Below are positions 24,979-33,286 of a stretch of DNA of 41,164 bases, piece by piece. Position 1 is the first letter of the stretch. Each line of letters opens with the position of its first letter. The stretch comes from Mesorhizobium sp. (lineage in GTDB: Bacteria > Pseudomonadota > Alphaproteobacteria > Rhizobiales > Rhizobiaceae). The translations under genes were made by a program, and so were the position numbers. The stretch covers positions 1 through 41,164 of the forward strand of contig SAQG01000047.1 of assembly GCA_004020315.1 (NCBI GenBank). Reading direction: 5' to 3'. Under the pieces are notes generated by a model. The model searched no databases. It saw only the letters and a list, made by a program, of their open reading frames with translations, and was not told where the DNA came from.

Positions 24979-27257
24979 GCTGCTGTGCGCCGGGCGCTGA
25001 AATGGCGCTGGATCTGGACGGAGCGACATCCAGCTTGCCATCGAGCCAAGAGATCAGGTTGGCAAGCCGCTCGCTTGGCAATGACCTTCGCCAGACCGAT
25101 CTGTCGGTGCCGACGGTTCACTGCGCCGCCTGCATCCAGGCGATCGAGACGGCTCTCGGAAAGCTCGATCGCGTCGAGCGCGCTCGTGTCAACCTTTCGA
25201 CCACACGGGTCTCGGTCCAGTGGCGTGGGAACGAGGCTCCTCCCATCGTCGCTGCACTAGAGCTGCTGGGCTACCCGGCGCATCTTTTCGATCCGGAGAT
25301 TCATGAAAAAGACAAGACGCTTTCGGAACTGATCCGGGCCGTCGCGGTCGCCGGCTTTGCTGCGGGCAATATCATGCTGCTTTCCGTCTCGGTCTGGTCG
25401 GGCGCGGAAGGCGCGACGCGTGACCTGTTCCATTGGGTCTCGGCGCTGATCGCTATCCCGGCGCTCGCCTTCGCCGGCGGAATCTATTTCCGATCGGCAT
25501 GGAATGCGTTGCGTCACGGGCGCATGAACATGGACGTGCCGATTGCGGTTGGCGTTTCGCTCGCCTACGCAATGAGCCTCTACGAGACCATCAACCATGG
25601 CGACCACGCCTATTTCGATGCGTCGGTGTCGCTGCTGTTCTTCCTGTTGATCGGCCGCACGCTGGATCACGTGATGCGCGAGCGTGCCCGGACCGCCGTG
25701 AACGGCCTGTCACGGCTGGCGGCGCGGGGCGCCATGGTGCTGCGCGAGGATGGTTCGCGCGACTACCTGCCGGTTGAGGAGATCGAACCCGGCTTGCAGC
25801 TGCTGGTCACCGCCGGCGAAAGGATTCCCGTCGACGGCAAGATCATTCAAGGCTCTTCCGATCTCGACTGTTCACTGGTTTCCGGTGAAAGCACACCCAG
25901 AACCGTGTCATCAGGCGAAACCGTGCAGGCCGGCACGCTCAATCTCACAGGCCCGCTGATCATCGAAGCAACAGCCGCCGCAAAGGATTCCTTCCTGGCC
26001 GAGATGGTCCGGCTGATGGAAGCCGCCGAGGGCGGTCGCGCGCATTATCGCAGGATCGCCGACCGCGTTTCAGCGCTCTATGCTCCAGTGGTCCATCTGA
26101 CCGCCTTGGTGACGTTCCTTGGCTGGATGGCGGCGACCGGCGATTGGCACCAGGCAGTAACGATCGCCATCGCCGTTCTCATCATCACTTGCCCGTGTGC
26201 GCTCGGTCTCGCCGTGCCCATCGTGCAGGTGGTCGCTGCGCGGCGTCTGTTCGAAAGCGGCGTCATGGTCAAGGATGGTTCGGCCATGGAGCGTCTGGCG
26301 GCGATCGACACGGCGGTGTTCGACAAGACAGGAACGCTTACGCTCGGACAGCCCCGGCTCGTCAACGCGTCGTCCATCGATCCGGCCATGCTGGCCATCG
26401 CAGGCGACATGGCCGTGCATTCCCGCCATCCATTCTCAATGGCCATAGCCGGCGCTGCGGGCTTTGCTGCTCAGCCGAAGCTCGAGTCCGTCAGCGAGCA
26501 CCCTGGTTTCGGGATCGAAGCTACCGCCATGGGAAGCACCTGGCGGCTTGGCCGGCGCGGCTGGGCCGGGTGGAAGGCCCGAACCGCCGGCGAAAGCGGA
26601 TACGGCGGAACGGTTCTGACCAAAGATGGGATCATTGTCGCGTCCTTTGTCTTCGAGGACGCGCTGCGTTCAGACGCCAGAGCGGCCGTCGAGCAATTGA
26701 ACAATGCCCGGGTTTCCGTGGAAATGCTGTCGGGCGATACCGCAGCTGCTTGCGGCGAGGTCGCGGCGACGTTGGGCATCCATCACTTTGTTCCGGCGCT
26801 GCTCCCTTCGGGCAAGGTCGAGTATATCGAAACGCTGGCGAAAGACGGCCACAAGGTGCTGATGGTTGGCGACGGCCTCAACGACACCCCTGCGCTGGGC
26901 GCGGCACACGTCTCGATCGCTCCAGCCACGGCGGCCGATGTCGGCCGCAAAGCGGCGGATTTCGTGTTCCTGCGCGAAAGCCTTTCGGCAGTACCCCTTG
27001 CCCTCGACATCTCGCGAAAGGCCGGACGACTGATCCGGCAAAACATCGCCATAGCAATCGTCTATAACACCATCGCCGTGCCGATCGCCATTCTGGGGCA
27101 CGTCACGCCGCTGATCGCGGCAATCGCGATGTCGGCTTCGTCACTGCTTGTCATTGGCAATGCGCTGAGGCTGCAAGGCTTTGCCGCGAGCTCACCCGAG
27201 ACGGTTGGTACGCGCGGCAAACGTTCCACTGCCGGCGCATTGGCACGATCCTCATGA
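24975..27257 (+). CDS. fixI: Copper-exporting P1B-type ATPase for oxidase assembly
   Basis: A 760-residue pump that moves copper to the periplasm for insertion into the cbb3 oxidase. An N-terminal metal-binding domain (CAAC in TVHCAACIQAIE, about 47-52) is followed by eight membrane helices with CPC in ITCPCALGLAVP, the phosphorylation site DKTGTLT, and the hinge GDGLNDTPALGAAH. An extra MSCC at the very start may bind metal as well. ATGA overlaps at both ends. Equivalent name ccoI. Confidence 0.95.
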   Translation: MSCCAPGAEMALDLDGATSSLPSSQEIRLASRSLGNDLRQTDLSVPTVHCAACIQAIETALGKLDRVERARVNLSTTRVSVQWRGNEAPPIVAALELLGYPAHLFDPEIHEKDKTLSELIRAVAVAGFAAGNIMLLSVSVWSGAEGATRDLFHWVSALIAIPALAFAGGIYFRSAWNALRHGRMNMDVPIAVGVSLAYAMSLYETINHGDHAYFDASVSLLFFLLIGRTLDHVMRERARTAVNGLSRLAARGAMVLREDGSRDYLPVEEIEPGLQLLVTAGERIPVDGKIIQGSSDLDCSLVSGESTPRTVSSGETVQAGTLNLTGPLIIEATAAAKDSFLAEMVRLMEAAEGGRAHYRRIADRVSALYAPVVHLTALVTFLGWMAATGDWHQAVTIAIAVLIITCPCALGLAVPIVQVVAARRLFESGVMVKDGSAMERLAAIDTAVFDKTGTLTLGQPRLVNASSIDPAMLAIAGDMAVHSRHPFSMAIAGAAGFAAQPKLESVSEHPGFGIEATAMGSTWRLGRRGWAGWKARTAGESGYGGTVLTKDGIIVASFVFEDALRSDARAAVEQLNNARVSVEMLSGDTAAACGEVAATLGIHHFVPALLPSGKVEYIETLAKDGHKVLMVGDGLNDTPALGAAHVSIAPATAADVGRKAADFVFLRESLSAVPLALDISRKAGRLIRQNIAIAIVYNTIAVPIAILGHVTPLIAAIAMSASSLLVIGNALRLQGFAASSPETVGTRGKRSTAGALARSS

Positions 27258-27400
27258 CGACGCTTGTCTATCTCATACCCGTAGCTCTTTTTCTCGGCGC
27301 GCTAGGTCTGTCCGGCTTCCTGTGGGCTTTGAGGAGCGGTCAATACGAGGATCTCGACGGAGCTGCCGAGCGGATCCTGATCGATCGGGACGAAAGCTAG
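27254..27400 (+). CDS. fixS: cbb3 oxidase maturation protein FixS
   Basis: A 48-residue protein (MTTLVYLIPVALFLGALG...) with one membrane helix (about 4-26) and the typical ending SGQYEDLDGAAERILID. It is needed for cofactor loading of the cbb3 oxidase. Its ATG overlaps the fixI stop; last gene of fixGHIS. Equivalent name ccoS. Confidence 0.94.
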   Translation: MTTLVYLIPVALFLGALGLSGFLWALRSGQYEDLDGAAERILIDRDES

Positions 27401-27551
27401 ACAACTGATCGGGAGCCAAGTGCGGATAGCGGCGCTGGTTCGGAAAACTTCGCCACTGCATGTGTCTGGCTCGAACACAACCCAAAAACTCGAATAACGC
27501 GCAAGATTGCCGTATCCAAGTCTATCTCTCGCCAAGCTTTAACTCCTCAAT

Positions 27552-27565
27552 TTGCGCCAACGCAA
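27552..27565. promoter_or_regulatory. NnrR-type box before nirK
   Basis: TTGCG-CCAA-CGCAA is a perfect palindrome of the type bound by NnrR in rhizobia and Agrobacterium. Its centre is 72 bases before the nirK start, fitting a site at -41. Confidence 0.85.
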
Positions 27566-27630
27566 AGAAACAATGCGTCTGGTCAGGTAAATTCTACTCA
27601 TCCACAACGGTTGATAGATAGGAGACTGAC

Positions 27631-28737
27631 ATGTTCACGCGACGCGAAGCCCTCTTCGGAGCAGCCATCGGCGCTGCCGCCGTGGCGGCGATGCCGGCAT
27701 TTTCCGCAACGTTCGCCCCGGCAGACATCGGGGCACTTGCCCGCGAGAAGGTCAAGCTCGTGGCACCGCCGTTCGTCCATCCGCACGATCAGGTCGCCAA
27801 GGGCGGCCCGAAGATCGTCGAATTCACCATGACGATCGAGGAGAAGCCTGTTGTCATCGATGCCGACGGCACGACGCTCAATGCCATGACCTACAACGGC
27901 TCTGTTCCCGGCCCGCTGATGGTTGTGCACCAGGACGACTACGTCGAACTGACGCTCATCAATCCGGACACCAACACGCTCGCCCACAACATCGATTTCC
28001 ATGCCGCAACCGGGGCGCTGGGCGGCGGCGAACTCACGCTGGTCAATCCTGGCGAGCAGGTGACCCTGCGTTTCAAGGCTACCCGCTCGGGAACGTTCGT
28101 TTATCACTGCGCGCCCGGCGGCTCGATGATCCCCTGGCATGTCGTATCCGGCATGAGCGGCGCGATCATGGTCCTGCCGCGAGATGGTCTGAAGGACGAC
28201 AAGGGAAAGCCGGTCAAATACGACAGGATCTTCTATATCGGCGAAAACGACTTCTATATCCCGCGTGACGAGAACGGCAACTTCAAGAGCTATGAAACGG
28301 CCGGCGACGGTTACGACGACATGATGAAAGTGATGCGCGGATTGATCCCGACACATGTGGTGTTCAACGGCAAGGTCGGATCACTGACCGGCGACAACGC
28401 GATGAAGGCGAATGTTGGCGAAACGGTATTGATCGTCCATTCGCAAGCCAACCGCGATACGCGCCCGCACCTGATTGGCGGTCACGGCGATTACGTCTGG
28501 GAAGAGGGCAAATTTGCCAACACGCCGGCCAAGGATCTGGAAACCTGGTTCATTCGCGGCGGATCGGCGGGCGCGGCGCTCTACACTTTCCTGCAGCCGG
28601 GGGTCTACGCCTACGTGAACCACAATCTGATCGAGGCTGTGGAACTCGGAGCTACGGCTCATTTCATGGTCGAAGGTGAGTGGAATGACGACCTGATGAC
28701 GCAGGTCGAGGCTCCTAAAGCCATCGCCACAAACTGA
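27631..28737 (+). CDS. nirK: Copper-containing nitrite reductase
   Basis: A 368-residue periplasmic enzyme reducing nitrite to nitric oxide, the defining step of denitrification. A Tat-type signal (RREALFGAAIGAAAVAAMPAFSA) opens it. Type 1 copper ligands are His119, Cys160, His170 and Met175; type 2 copper ligands are His124, His159 and a later His in VNHNLIE. The active-site Asp122 (IDFH) and His near 280 (RPHLIGGHGD) are present. Sequence type is class I NirK. The NnrR box at 27552-27565 drives it; nirV follows. Confidence 0.97.
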   Translation: MFTRREALFGAAIGAAAVAAMPAFSATFAPADIGALAREKVKLVAPPFVHPHDQVAKGGPKIVEFTMTIEEKPVVIDADGTTLNAMTYNGSVPGPLMVVHQDDYVELTLINPDTNTLAHNIDFHAATGALGGGELTLVNPGEQVTLRFKATRSGTFVYHCAPGGSMIPWHVVSGMSGAIMVLPRDGLKDDKGKPVKYDRIFYIGENDFYIPRDENGNFKSYETAGDGYDDMMKVMRGLIPTHVVFNGKVGSLTGDNAMKANVGETVLIVHSQANRDTRPHLIGGHGDYVWEEGKFANTPAKDLETWFIRGGSAGAALYTFLQPGVYAYVNHNLIEAVELGATAHFMVEGEWNDDLMTQVEAPKAIATN

Positions 28738-28750
28738 CGACACCGCAATT

Positions 28751-28776
28751 ACCCGGACAGCACTCGCTGTCCGGGT
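28751..28776. terminator. Strong hairpin between nirK and nirV
   Basis: ACCCGGACAGC and GCTGTCCGGGT pair perfectly (11 pairs) over an ACTC loop, 13 bases after the nirK stop and 14 before the nirV ATG. No T run follows. It is more likely to protect the nirK message and lower nirV expression than to stop all transcription. Confidence 0.65.
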
Positions 28777-28790
28777 ATGGACAAAAAGCC

Positions 28791-29654
28791 ATGCCGCTTT
28801 CCTTCCTGAAGGTTGCCTCGGTCGCCATCGCGGCCGCAACGGTGCCGATAGGCTTGTCCGCCGTCAGCTGGAGTGGACATCGACTCCACCCTGTCACCAT
28901 CACGGTCACCTTGCCTCCCGGTTCGATCACCTATTCCCTGCCGGGCGAGTTCCTGCGGGGCGAACATCCGCAAGCCAATCCCCGCCTCAAGCGACGGTTC
29001 AACAAGCCCATCGAAATCATGACCTATCAGGTCAGCGTGGCCGACTATGCAGACTGTGTGAAGGCCGGTGCCTGCCAGTCGCCACAGGAGACACGTGAGA
29101 TCCCGCCCAATGCGCCGGTGACCGGAGTGAGTTATCTCGACGCCAGCGCCTATGCCCGGTGGTATTCTCAAGCGACCGGCGATTACTGGCGGCTGCCTAC
29201 AGACGAGGAATGGGCCTTTGCGGCAGCAGAGCGTTTCAGAGGCGGATTTGAGGGGCTCCAAGCCGACGCCAACAACCCCGCCAAGCGTTGGCTTGCCCGC
29301 TACAAGGCCGAGGCCCAACTCGATCGCAGCCCGGACCCCTTGCCGAGGAGCCGAGGCTCCTTTGGCGTGAACTCCCGTGGCCTCGCCGATCTTTCCGGCA
29401 ACGTCTGGGAGTGGACATCGACATGCTTTGTCCGCGCAACACTGGCGGCGGATGGAACTGGGGTTGCGAATTCCCTCGACAATTGCGGCGTCCATGTCGT
29501 TGAAGGATTTCACAGGACCTATATGTCGAACTTCGTCAGCGACGGCAAAAGCGGGGGCTGTGCCGTTGGAACGCCTCCCGACAATCTGGGATTCAGGTTG
29601 GTGCGGGACCGACCGGGGTGGAGGAAGCTGATCCTCGGGTACCTCGGCATCTGA
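28791..29654 (+). CDS. nirV: NirV, formylglycine-generating-enzyme-like protein
   Basis: A 287-residue exported or anchored protein: hydrophobic N-terminus (about 5-25), then the FGE-sulfatase fold, with FNKPIEIMTYQVSVADYADCV, WRLPTDEEWAFAA, LADLSGNVWEWTS and the closing GFRLVRD. NirV is found next to nirK in many rhizobia; its action is unproven, perhaps modification or maturation of the reductase. It follows nirK after a hairpin with no box of its own. Convergent with nnrS. Confidence 0.9.
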   Translation: MPLSFLKVASVAIAAATVPIGLSAVSWSGHRLHPVTITVTLPPGSITYSLPGEFLRGEHPQANPRLKRRFNKPIEIMTYQVSVADYADCVKAGACQSPQETREIPPNAPVTGVSYLDASAYARWYSQATGDYWRLPTDEEWAFAAAERFRGGFEGLQADANNPAKRWLARYKAEAQLDRSPDPLPRSRGSFGVNSRGLADLSGNVWEWTSTCFVRATLAADGTGVANSLDNCGVHVVEGFHRTYMSNFVSDGKSGGCAVGTPPDNLGFRLVRDRPGWRKLILGYLGI

Positions 29655-29711
29655 CAAATAGAAGCAGTTCCACAGGTTCTGTCGACCATCGCGGGTGTGC
29701 CGCCGCCCGCT

Positions 29712-30887
29712 TCACCGCGCCTTTGGCCTCATCAATGCGGTTCCGTAGACCAGAATGAAACCGGCAAATGCCGCCACCCATGCGGCGCCCGCCAGATGGA
29801 TCACTCCATCATCAGGGACGAAGGCGCCCAGGGTTCTCAATGATCCCGCCAGAAGGATGGCCGCGAAGACAAACGACGTTCCTCTTCCTGCCTTGAGCTC
29901 TCGCCCAGTGTGTCCGAGCGTTGCCCGGGCCATTACAGCAAGCGTCATCGAGCCGATCGCGCCGGCGCCAAGGGCGTGGAACCCCGCCGCAGCGGGCACG
30001 GCGTTGGGAAAGAAGATCGACGCCGCGACCAAGGCAAGACCGACCGGCACAAAGGCGTATGCTGCATGGAGTACAAGCACGAGCGGATCCCGTATGGTGC
30101 GCTCTCCCGCCCAGCGCGACAAACGCCATGCCTGGCAAGTTGCGGCGGCGGCCATGAGCAGTCCCGAGGTGCTGCTGTCCGGGATAACCGTCCATGTACC
30201 CAGCGCGGCAACCGAGATGGCTATCGATGCCACGTCAAAACGGTCGAAGGGTGCTGGAAGCCTGCCCGGGTTTTCGCGGACGAGCCAGTTGCGCGTGAAG
30301 CTCGGAATGATGCGCCCGCCGATGAGCGAGATGAGGATGATCGCCGCGGCGATGCCGAGCCTGCGGCTGATGTCCGATGTGCCTTGAAGATGCGCCTCCA
30401 CATGGAACGCGCCATTGGCGCAGGCGAGAACGGCCAGCGGCAGCAACACTTTGAGATTGCGCCAGTTCCTTCCCACGACGATTTCGCGGGCCGCCGCAGC
30501 CGTGACCGCAAGCAGAAAAGCCACGTCGATGACAGCGGCTGCTTCCCAGCCGATATTCGCCGAGAAGAAGACGGCGGCGCGCCCGGCAATCCAGAGGATA
30601 ACCAGTGCCAGCAATGGTGGACCTTGCACGGGCAGCCTGCCGGTCCAGTTCGGGATGGCGGTCAGCAGGAACCCGGTAGCGATCGCCGGCAGATAGCCGA
30701 ACAGCATCTCGTGCACATGCCAGTCGACTGGAACAAACGCGCTGTGAGCATCGAGTTCGCCTGCATACATCGGCAGCCAAAGCATGATGGAGAGCCCGGC
30801 ATGGAGCGCGCCGAGGAAAAAGAAGGGCCTGAACCCGTAGGAAAGGATCGCGGGCCCGGAGTAGGCCCGCAGACGTGGAATACCCAT
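29712..30887 (-). CDS. nnrS: NnrS family haem-copper membrane protein
   Basis: A 391-residue protein of about 12 membrane helices. The conserved DWHVHEMLFGYLPAIATGFLLTAIPNWTG (about 54-82), GRIIPSFTRNWL and FHALGAGAIGSMTLAVMARATLGHTGR hold the histidines of the family. NnrS proteins bind haem and copper and protect cells from nitric oxide stress. It lies 101 bases after pseudoazurin on the same strand and has no box of its own, so it is probably read from the paz promoter. Confidence 0.93.
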   Translation of the reverse strand: MGIPRLRAYSGPAILSYGFRPFFFLGALHAGLSIMLWLPMYAGELDAHSAFVPVDWHVHEMLFGYLPAIATGFLLTAIPNWTGRLPVQGPPLLALVILWIAGRAAVFFSANIGWEAAAVIDVAFLLAVTAAAAREIVVGRNWRNLKVLLPLAVLACANGAFHVEAHLQGTSDISRRLGIAAAIILISLIGGRIIPSFTRNWLVRENPGRLPAPFDRFDVASIAISVAALGTWTVIPDSSTSGLLMAAAATCQAWRLSRWAGERTIRDPLVLVLHAAYAFVPVGLALVAASIFFPNAVPAAAGFHALGAGAIGSMTLAVMARATLGHTGRELKAGRGTSFVFAAILLAGSLRTLGAFVPDDGVIHLAGAAWVAAFAGFILVYGTALMRPKAR

Positions 30888-30988
30888 AGTTGTGTCTCAA
30901 GATGAAAAAGGGCCGGATGAACCGCCGCCCTCGGTCGGTCCGACCCAAACTGCCCACATCGGGGCAGGCACGGCTGGATCGGTGTTGA

Positions 30989-31426
30989 TCAGTTGGCCGG
31001 AACCTGGCTGAGCAGGTCCGCGAACACCTTCTTTGCTTTCCCGGCATGCTTGGCCGCCGTGGCCGTATCGAGGTTGACCGGCTTGCCGACCGCGATCAGC
31101 GCGACCATGCCCATGCCGTAGTGAGGCGCGCATTTGACGCCATAGACACCCTCCTGGGTCAGCGTAACGGTGATTTCCTCGTTCGTTTTCCCCTTGAACG
31201 GTTCTGCGCCATCCGGAATCATGCCCTTGATTGACTGGGCGTCGTGGGTCTTGTCGGTCGGTACGAACTTGACGGTGTCGCCGGGCGCGGCCTTGACGAA
31301 GGCCGGCTGGAAGACCATCGCGCCTTTTTCGCCCTTGTTGAGCATCTGCACCACGTGCTCTTCCGCGTTTGCGCCGCCGACGATCGCGAGGATGGAGATT
31401 GCGGCGGCCAGGATGGAGAGTTTCAT
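30989..31426 (-). CDS. paz: Pseudoazurin, periplasmic electron donor
   Basis: A 145-residue blue copper protein with a Sec signal (about 1-21, ending ANA). Type 1 copper ligands are His61 (TDKTHDAQS), then Cys, His and Met in VKCAPHYGMGM (about 98-108). It carries electrons to NirK, whose gene is close by. The NnrR box at 31501-31514, shared with nnrR, lies 75 bases before its ATG. Confidence 0.95.
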   Translation of the reverse strand: MKLSILAAAISILAIVGGANAEEHVVQMLNKGEKGAMVFQPAFVKAAPGDTVKFVPTDKTHDAQSIKGMIPDGAEPFKGKTNEEITVTLTQEGVYGVKCAPHYGMGMVALIAVGKPVNLDTATAAKHAGKAKKVFADLLSQVPAN

Positions 31427-31500
31427 CGATTTGTCCTTTGTTTCGTCTTCGCGGCATTTGGCCGTTCCATGTCATTTAGCCTGATCTGCCCCGGGAGAAT

Positions 31501-31514
31501 TTGCGCTGGCGCAA
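31501..31514. promoter_or_regulatory. NnrR-type box between paz and nnrR
   Basis: TTGCG-CTGG-CGCAA, perfect palindrome, in the divergent gap: 75 bases from the paz start and 46 from the nnrR start. Suited to activate paz-nnrS and to give nnrR autocontrol. Confidence 0.85.
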
Positions 31515-31559
31515 ACTCGGGGTAAGAAAGGTCTGCCGCACGACTGACGAGGATTCTGC

Positions 31560-32261
31560 TTGGCTGCGCTGGACCGATCACTGATATCGCGGCTGCCGCT
31601 CTTCCAGGGGATGGCGCCTGAAGAGCAGAGCGAGATACTCCGAAGCGCTCGATCGTCCCGCTATGCCAAGGACTCGACGATCTTCGAGCAGGAAACCGAG
31701 GCCCATTCGTTCTTCGTGCTGATCGCCGGGCATATACGCGTCGTCCGCACCACACCGGACGGACAGCAGGTCATCGCCAGATACATCAGCGAAGGCGAAA
31801 TTTTTGGCGTCGCCGCGGCTCTCGGCCGGACGACCTATCCCGCCAGCGCCATCGCGGCGGTGGACTGCGTGGTGCTGGCCTGGCCCAATGCTCTTTGGCC
31901 GGAACTGGCGCGCCGGTTCCCGGTGTTTGGGGCAACCACATACCGGACCGTCGGAAACAGGCTGCAAGAAACCCAGACGCGCGTTGTGGAGATGTCCACT
32001 GAACAGGTCGAGCAGCGCGTTGCTCACGCGCTGCTGCGATTGGCAAATCAGACTGGCCGGAAGACCGAAAGCGGCGTCGAAATCGACTTCCCGATTTCAA
32101 GGCAGGACATTGCCGAAATGACCGGGACGACCCTGCATACCGTCAGCCGGTTGCTCAGCAAATGGGAAGAGAGTGGGATAATTGTCAGTGGACGCCAGAA
32201 AGTCACGGTCAAGGATGCGCACCGGCTTGTAGTCCTCTCAGAGAGCCGGACCAAGGGCTGA
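31560..32261 (+). CDS. nnrR: Crp/Fnr-type nitric oxide response regulator
   Basis: A 233-residue regulator with a TTG start, GAGGA before it. It lacks the N-terminal cysteines of FnrN, so it does not carry that cluster; relatives sense nitric oxide through haem. The helix-turn-helix is RQDIAEMTGTTLHTVSRLLSKWEESGI, with HTVSR where FnrN has ETVSR. That change goes with the different boxes in the window, TTGCG against TTGAT. It lies in the middle of the denitrification genes and shares a box with paz. Confidence 0.92.
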   Translation: MAALDRSLISRLPLFQGMAPEEQSEILRSARSSRYAKDSTIFEQETEAHSFFVLIAGHIRVVRTTPDGQQVIARYISEGEIFGVAAALGRTTYPASAIAAVDCVVLAWPNALWPELARRFPVFGATTYRTVGNRLQETQTRVVEMSTEQVEQRVAHALLRLANQTGRKTESGVEIDFPISRQDIAEMTGTTLHTVSRLLSKWEESGIIVSGRQKVTVKDAHRLVVLSESRTKG

Positions 32262-32264
32262 CGG

Positions 32265-32480
32265 TCACCCGCTCGCTCGAACAGCCGATTCCAGATCCAT
32301 CAGGAAGTCGGTCTCGTTGATCTGATGCTCATGGCATGCCTCAGTCACGGTATGGAAGGTGCCTATCGGGCAGCCGACGCAGAGCATCTTGTAACTCAGC
32401 ACCACCGCCACCGTTGCCGGCCATTTGCTCATGATCTCGTCGACGACCATGTCGGGACTGATGGAACTCCGCTCCTTCAC
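32265..32480 (-). CDS. DUF1858 domain protein with CxxC redox motif
   Basis: A 71-residue cytosolic protein covering the DUF1858 domain. CVGC in KMLCVGCPIGTFHTVTEACHEH, with a third cysteine and histidines, is the motif of the group linked with hybrid-cluster and ScdA/Ric-type iron-sulfur repair proteins. A GTG start with GGAGG before it was chosen. An NnrR box lies at 32538-32551, 58 bases upstream, so it should be made during nitric oxide exposure. Convergent with nnrR. Confidence 0.88.
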   Translation of the reverse strand: MKERSSISPDMVVDEIMSKWPATVAVVLSYKMLCVGCPIGTFHTVTEACHEHQINETDFLMDLESAVRASG

Positions 32481-32537
32481 GATGAAGTCCTCCGTGATTG
32501 CGAAGCGTCTTCATAGATTCCGCTCAGACCGCCTTCT

Positions 32538-32551
32538 TTGCGCTTTCGCAA
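32538..32551. promoter_or_regulatory. NnrR-type box before the DUF1858 gene
   Basis: TTGCG-CTTT-CGCAA, perfect palindrome, in the 104-base gap between the small membrane protein gene and the DUF1858 gene, 58 bases from the latter's start. Confidence 0.85.
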
Positions 32552-32584
32552 CGTTGATGAGCATTGCCGTTTGGCTAGGAAAAA

Positions 32585-32728
32585 CTAGACAAACGTCATG
32601 ACCGCGATTGCACCAACGACGATCAGAACAAGCCCGCCTATCAGCATGGGAAGCAGCGTATTGCTGAGATCGACGCCCGACTCGAATTGCTTGACCGTCG
32701 GCGTGTCGTTCTTGTTTGGATCAGTCAT
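32585..32728 (-). CDS. Small single-helix membrane protein of the nitric oxide cluster
   Basis: A 47-residue protein starting at the ATG at 32728 (GGAGA before it). A polar, charged start (MTDPNKNDTPTVKQFESGVDL) is followed by one helix (about 26-46, LLPMLIGGLVLIVVGAIAVM) that ends at the C-terminus, so it is probably tail-anchored with its N-terminus inside. It lies between the NsrR-like gene and the DUF1858 gene on the same strand. I recognise no family. Clean gene structure and composition support a real gene. Confidence 0.6.
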   Translation of the reverse strand: MTDPNKNDTPTVKQFESGVDLSNTLLPMLIGGLVLIVVGAIAVMTFV

Positions 32729-32802
32729 GCTTGTCTCCACGGGCCGGCAAACGCGAATCGCGCGGCGTTGGGTTGAATTGTAGATCGGGGCCTTACCCAC
32801 GC

Positions 32803-33252
32803 TTATCGATACGCCGAAGCCTCGGATGCAGGCAGCCCGCCGACAAAGTCCTTGGGCATCAGCGCGATGTCGGCCAGCGTGTAACGGTCAAGGGTATTCT
32901 GGAAGGAGGCCATCGCGTCGCCGAACATGCCTGAAAGTTTGCAGCAGCCGGTGAGCACGCACTGATTTCCGGTCGCGAAGCACTCCACAAGCGCGAAATC
33001 TGGCTCGGTCAAGCGTACCACGTCGCCGATCCGGATCATCTCGGGGCTCCGCCCGAGGGCAAGGCCACCGGAGCGACCGCGGACCGCCTTCAAGTAACCG
33101 CCGCGCGTCAGGGTGTTGGCAACCTTGTTCAGGTGCGTTTTGGATACGTTAAACGTGCGTGCTACCTCCTCGATCGTGATCAGGCGATCACCGGCAGAGG
33201 CCGCATACATCAACATTCTCAAGGCATAATCCGAAAAATTAGTCAGCCGCAC
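32803..33252 (-). CDS. nsrR: NsrR-like Rrf2-family repressor
   Basis: A 149-residue regulator. The GTG at 33252 is chosen over the ATG at 33276 because GGGAGG precedes it and the family begins MRLTNFSDYALRML. The winged helix includes TIEEVARTFNVSKTHLNKVANTL. The cluster loop reads ECFATGNQCVLTGCCKL, with the three cysteines that hold a nitric-oxide-sensitive iron-sulfur cluster in NsrR, plus one more. It follows the truncated haemoglobin gene by 34 bases; that gene is the classic kind of NsrR target. Confidence 0.87.
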   Translation of the reverse strand: MRLTNFSDYALRMLMYAASAGDRLITIEEVARTFNVSKTHLNKVANTLTRGGYLKAVRGRSGGLALGRSPEMIRIGDVVRLTEPDFALVECFATGNQCVLTGCCKLSGMFGDAMASFQNTLDRYTLADIALMPKDFVGGLPASEASAYR

Positions 33253-33286
33253 GGATCTACCTCCCGTAAACACCACGAACCCGGCA

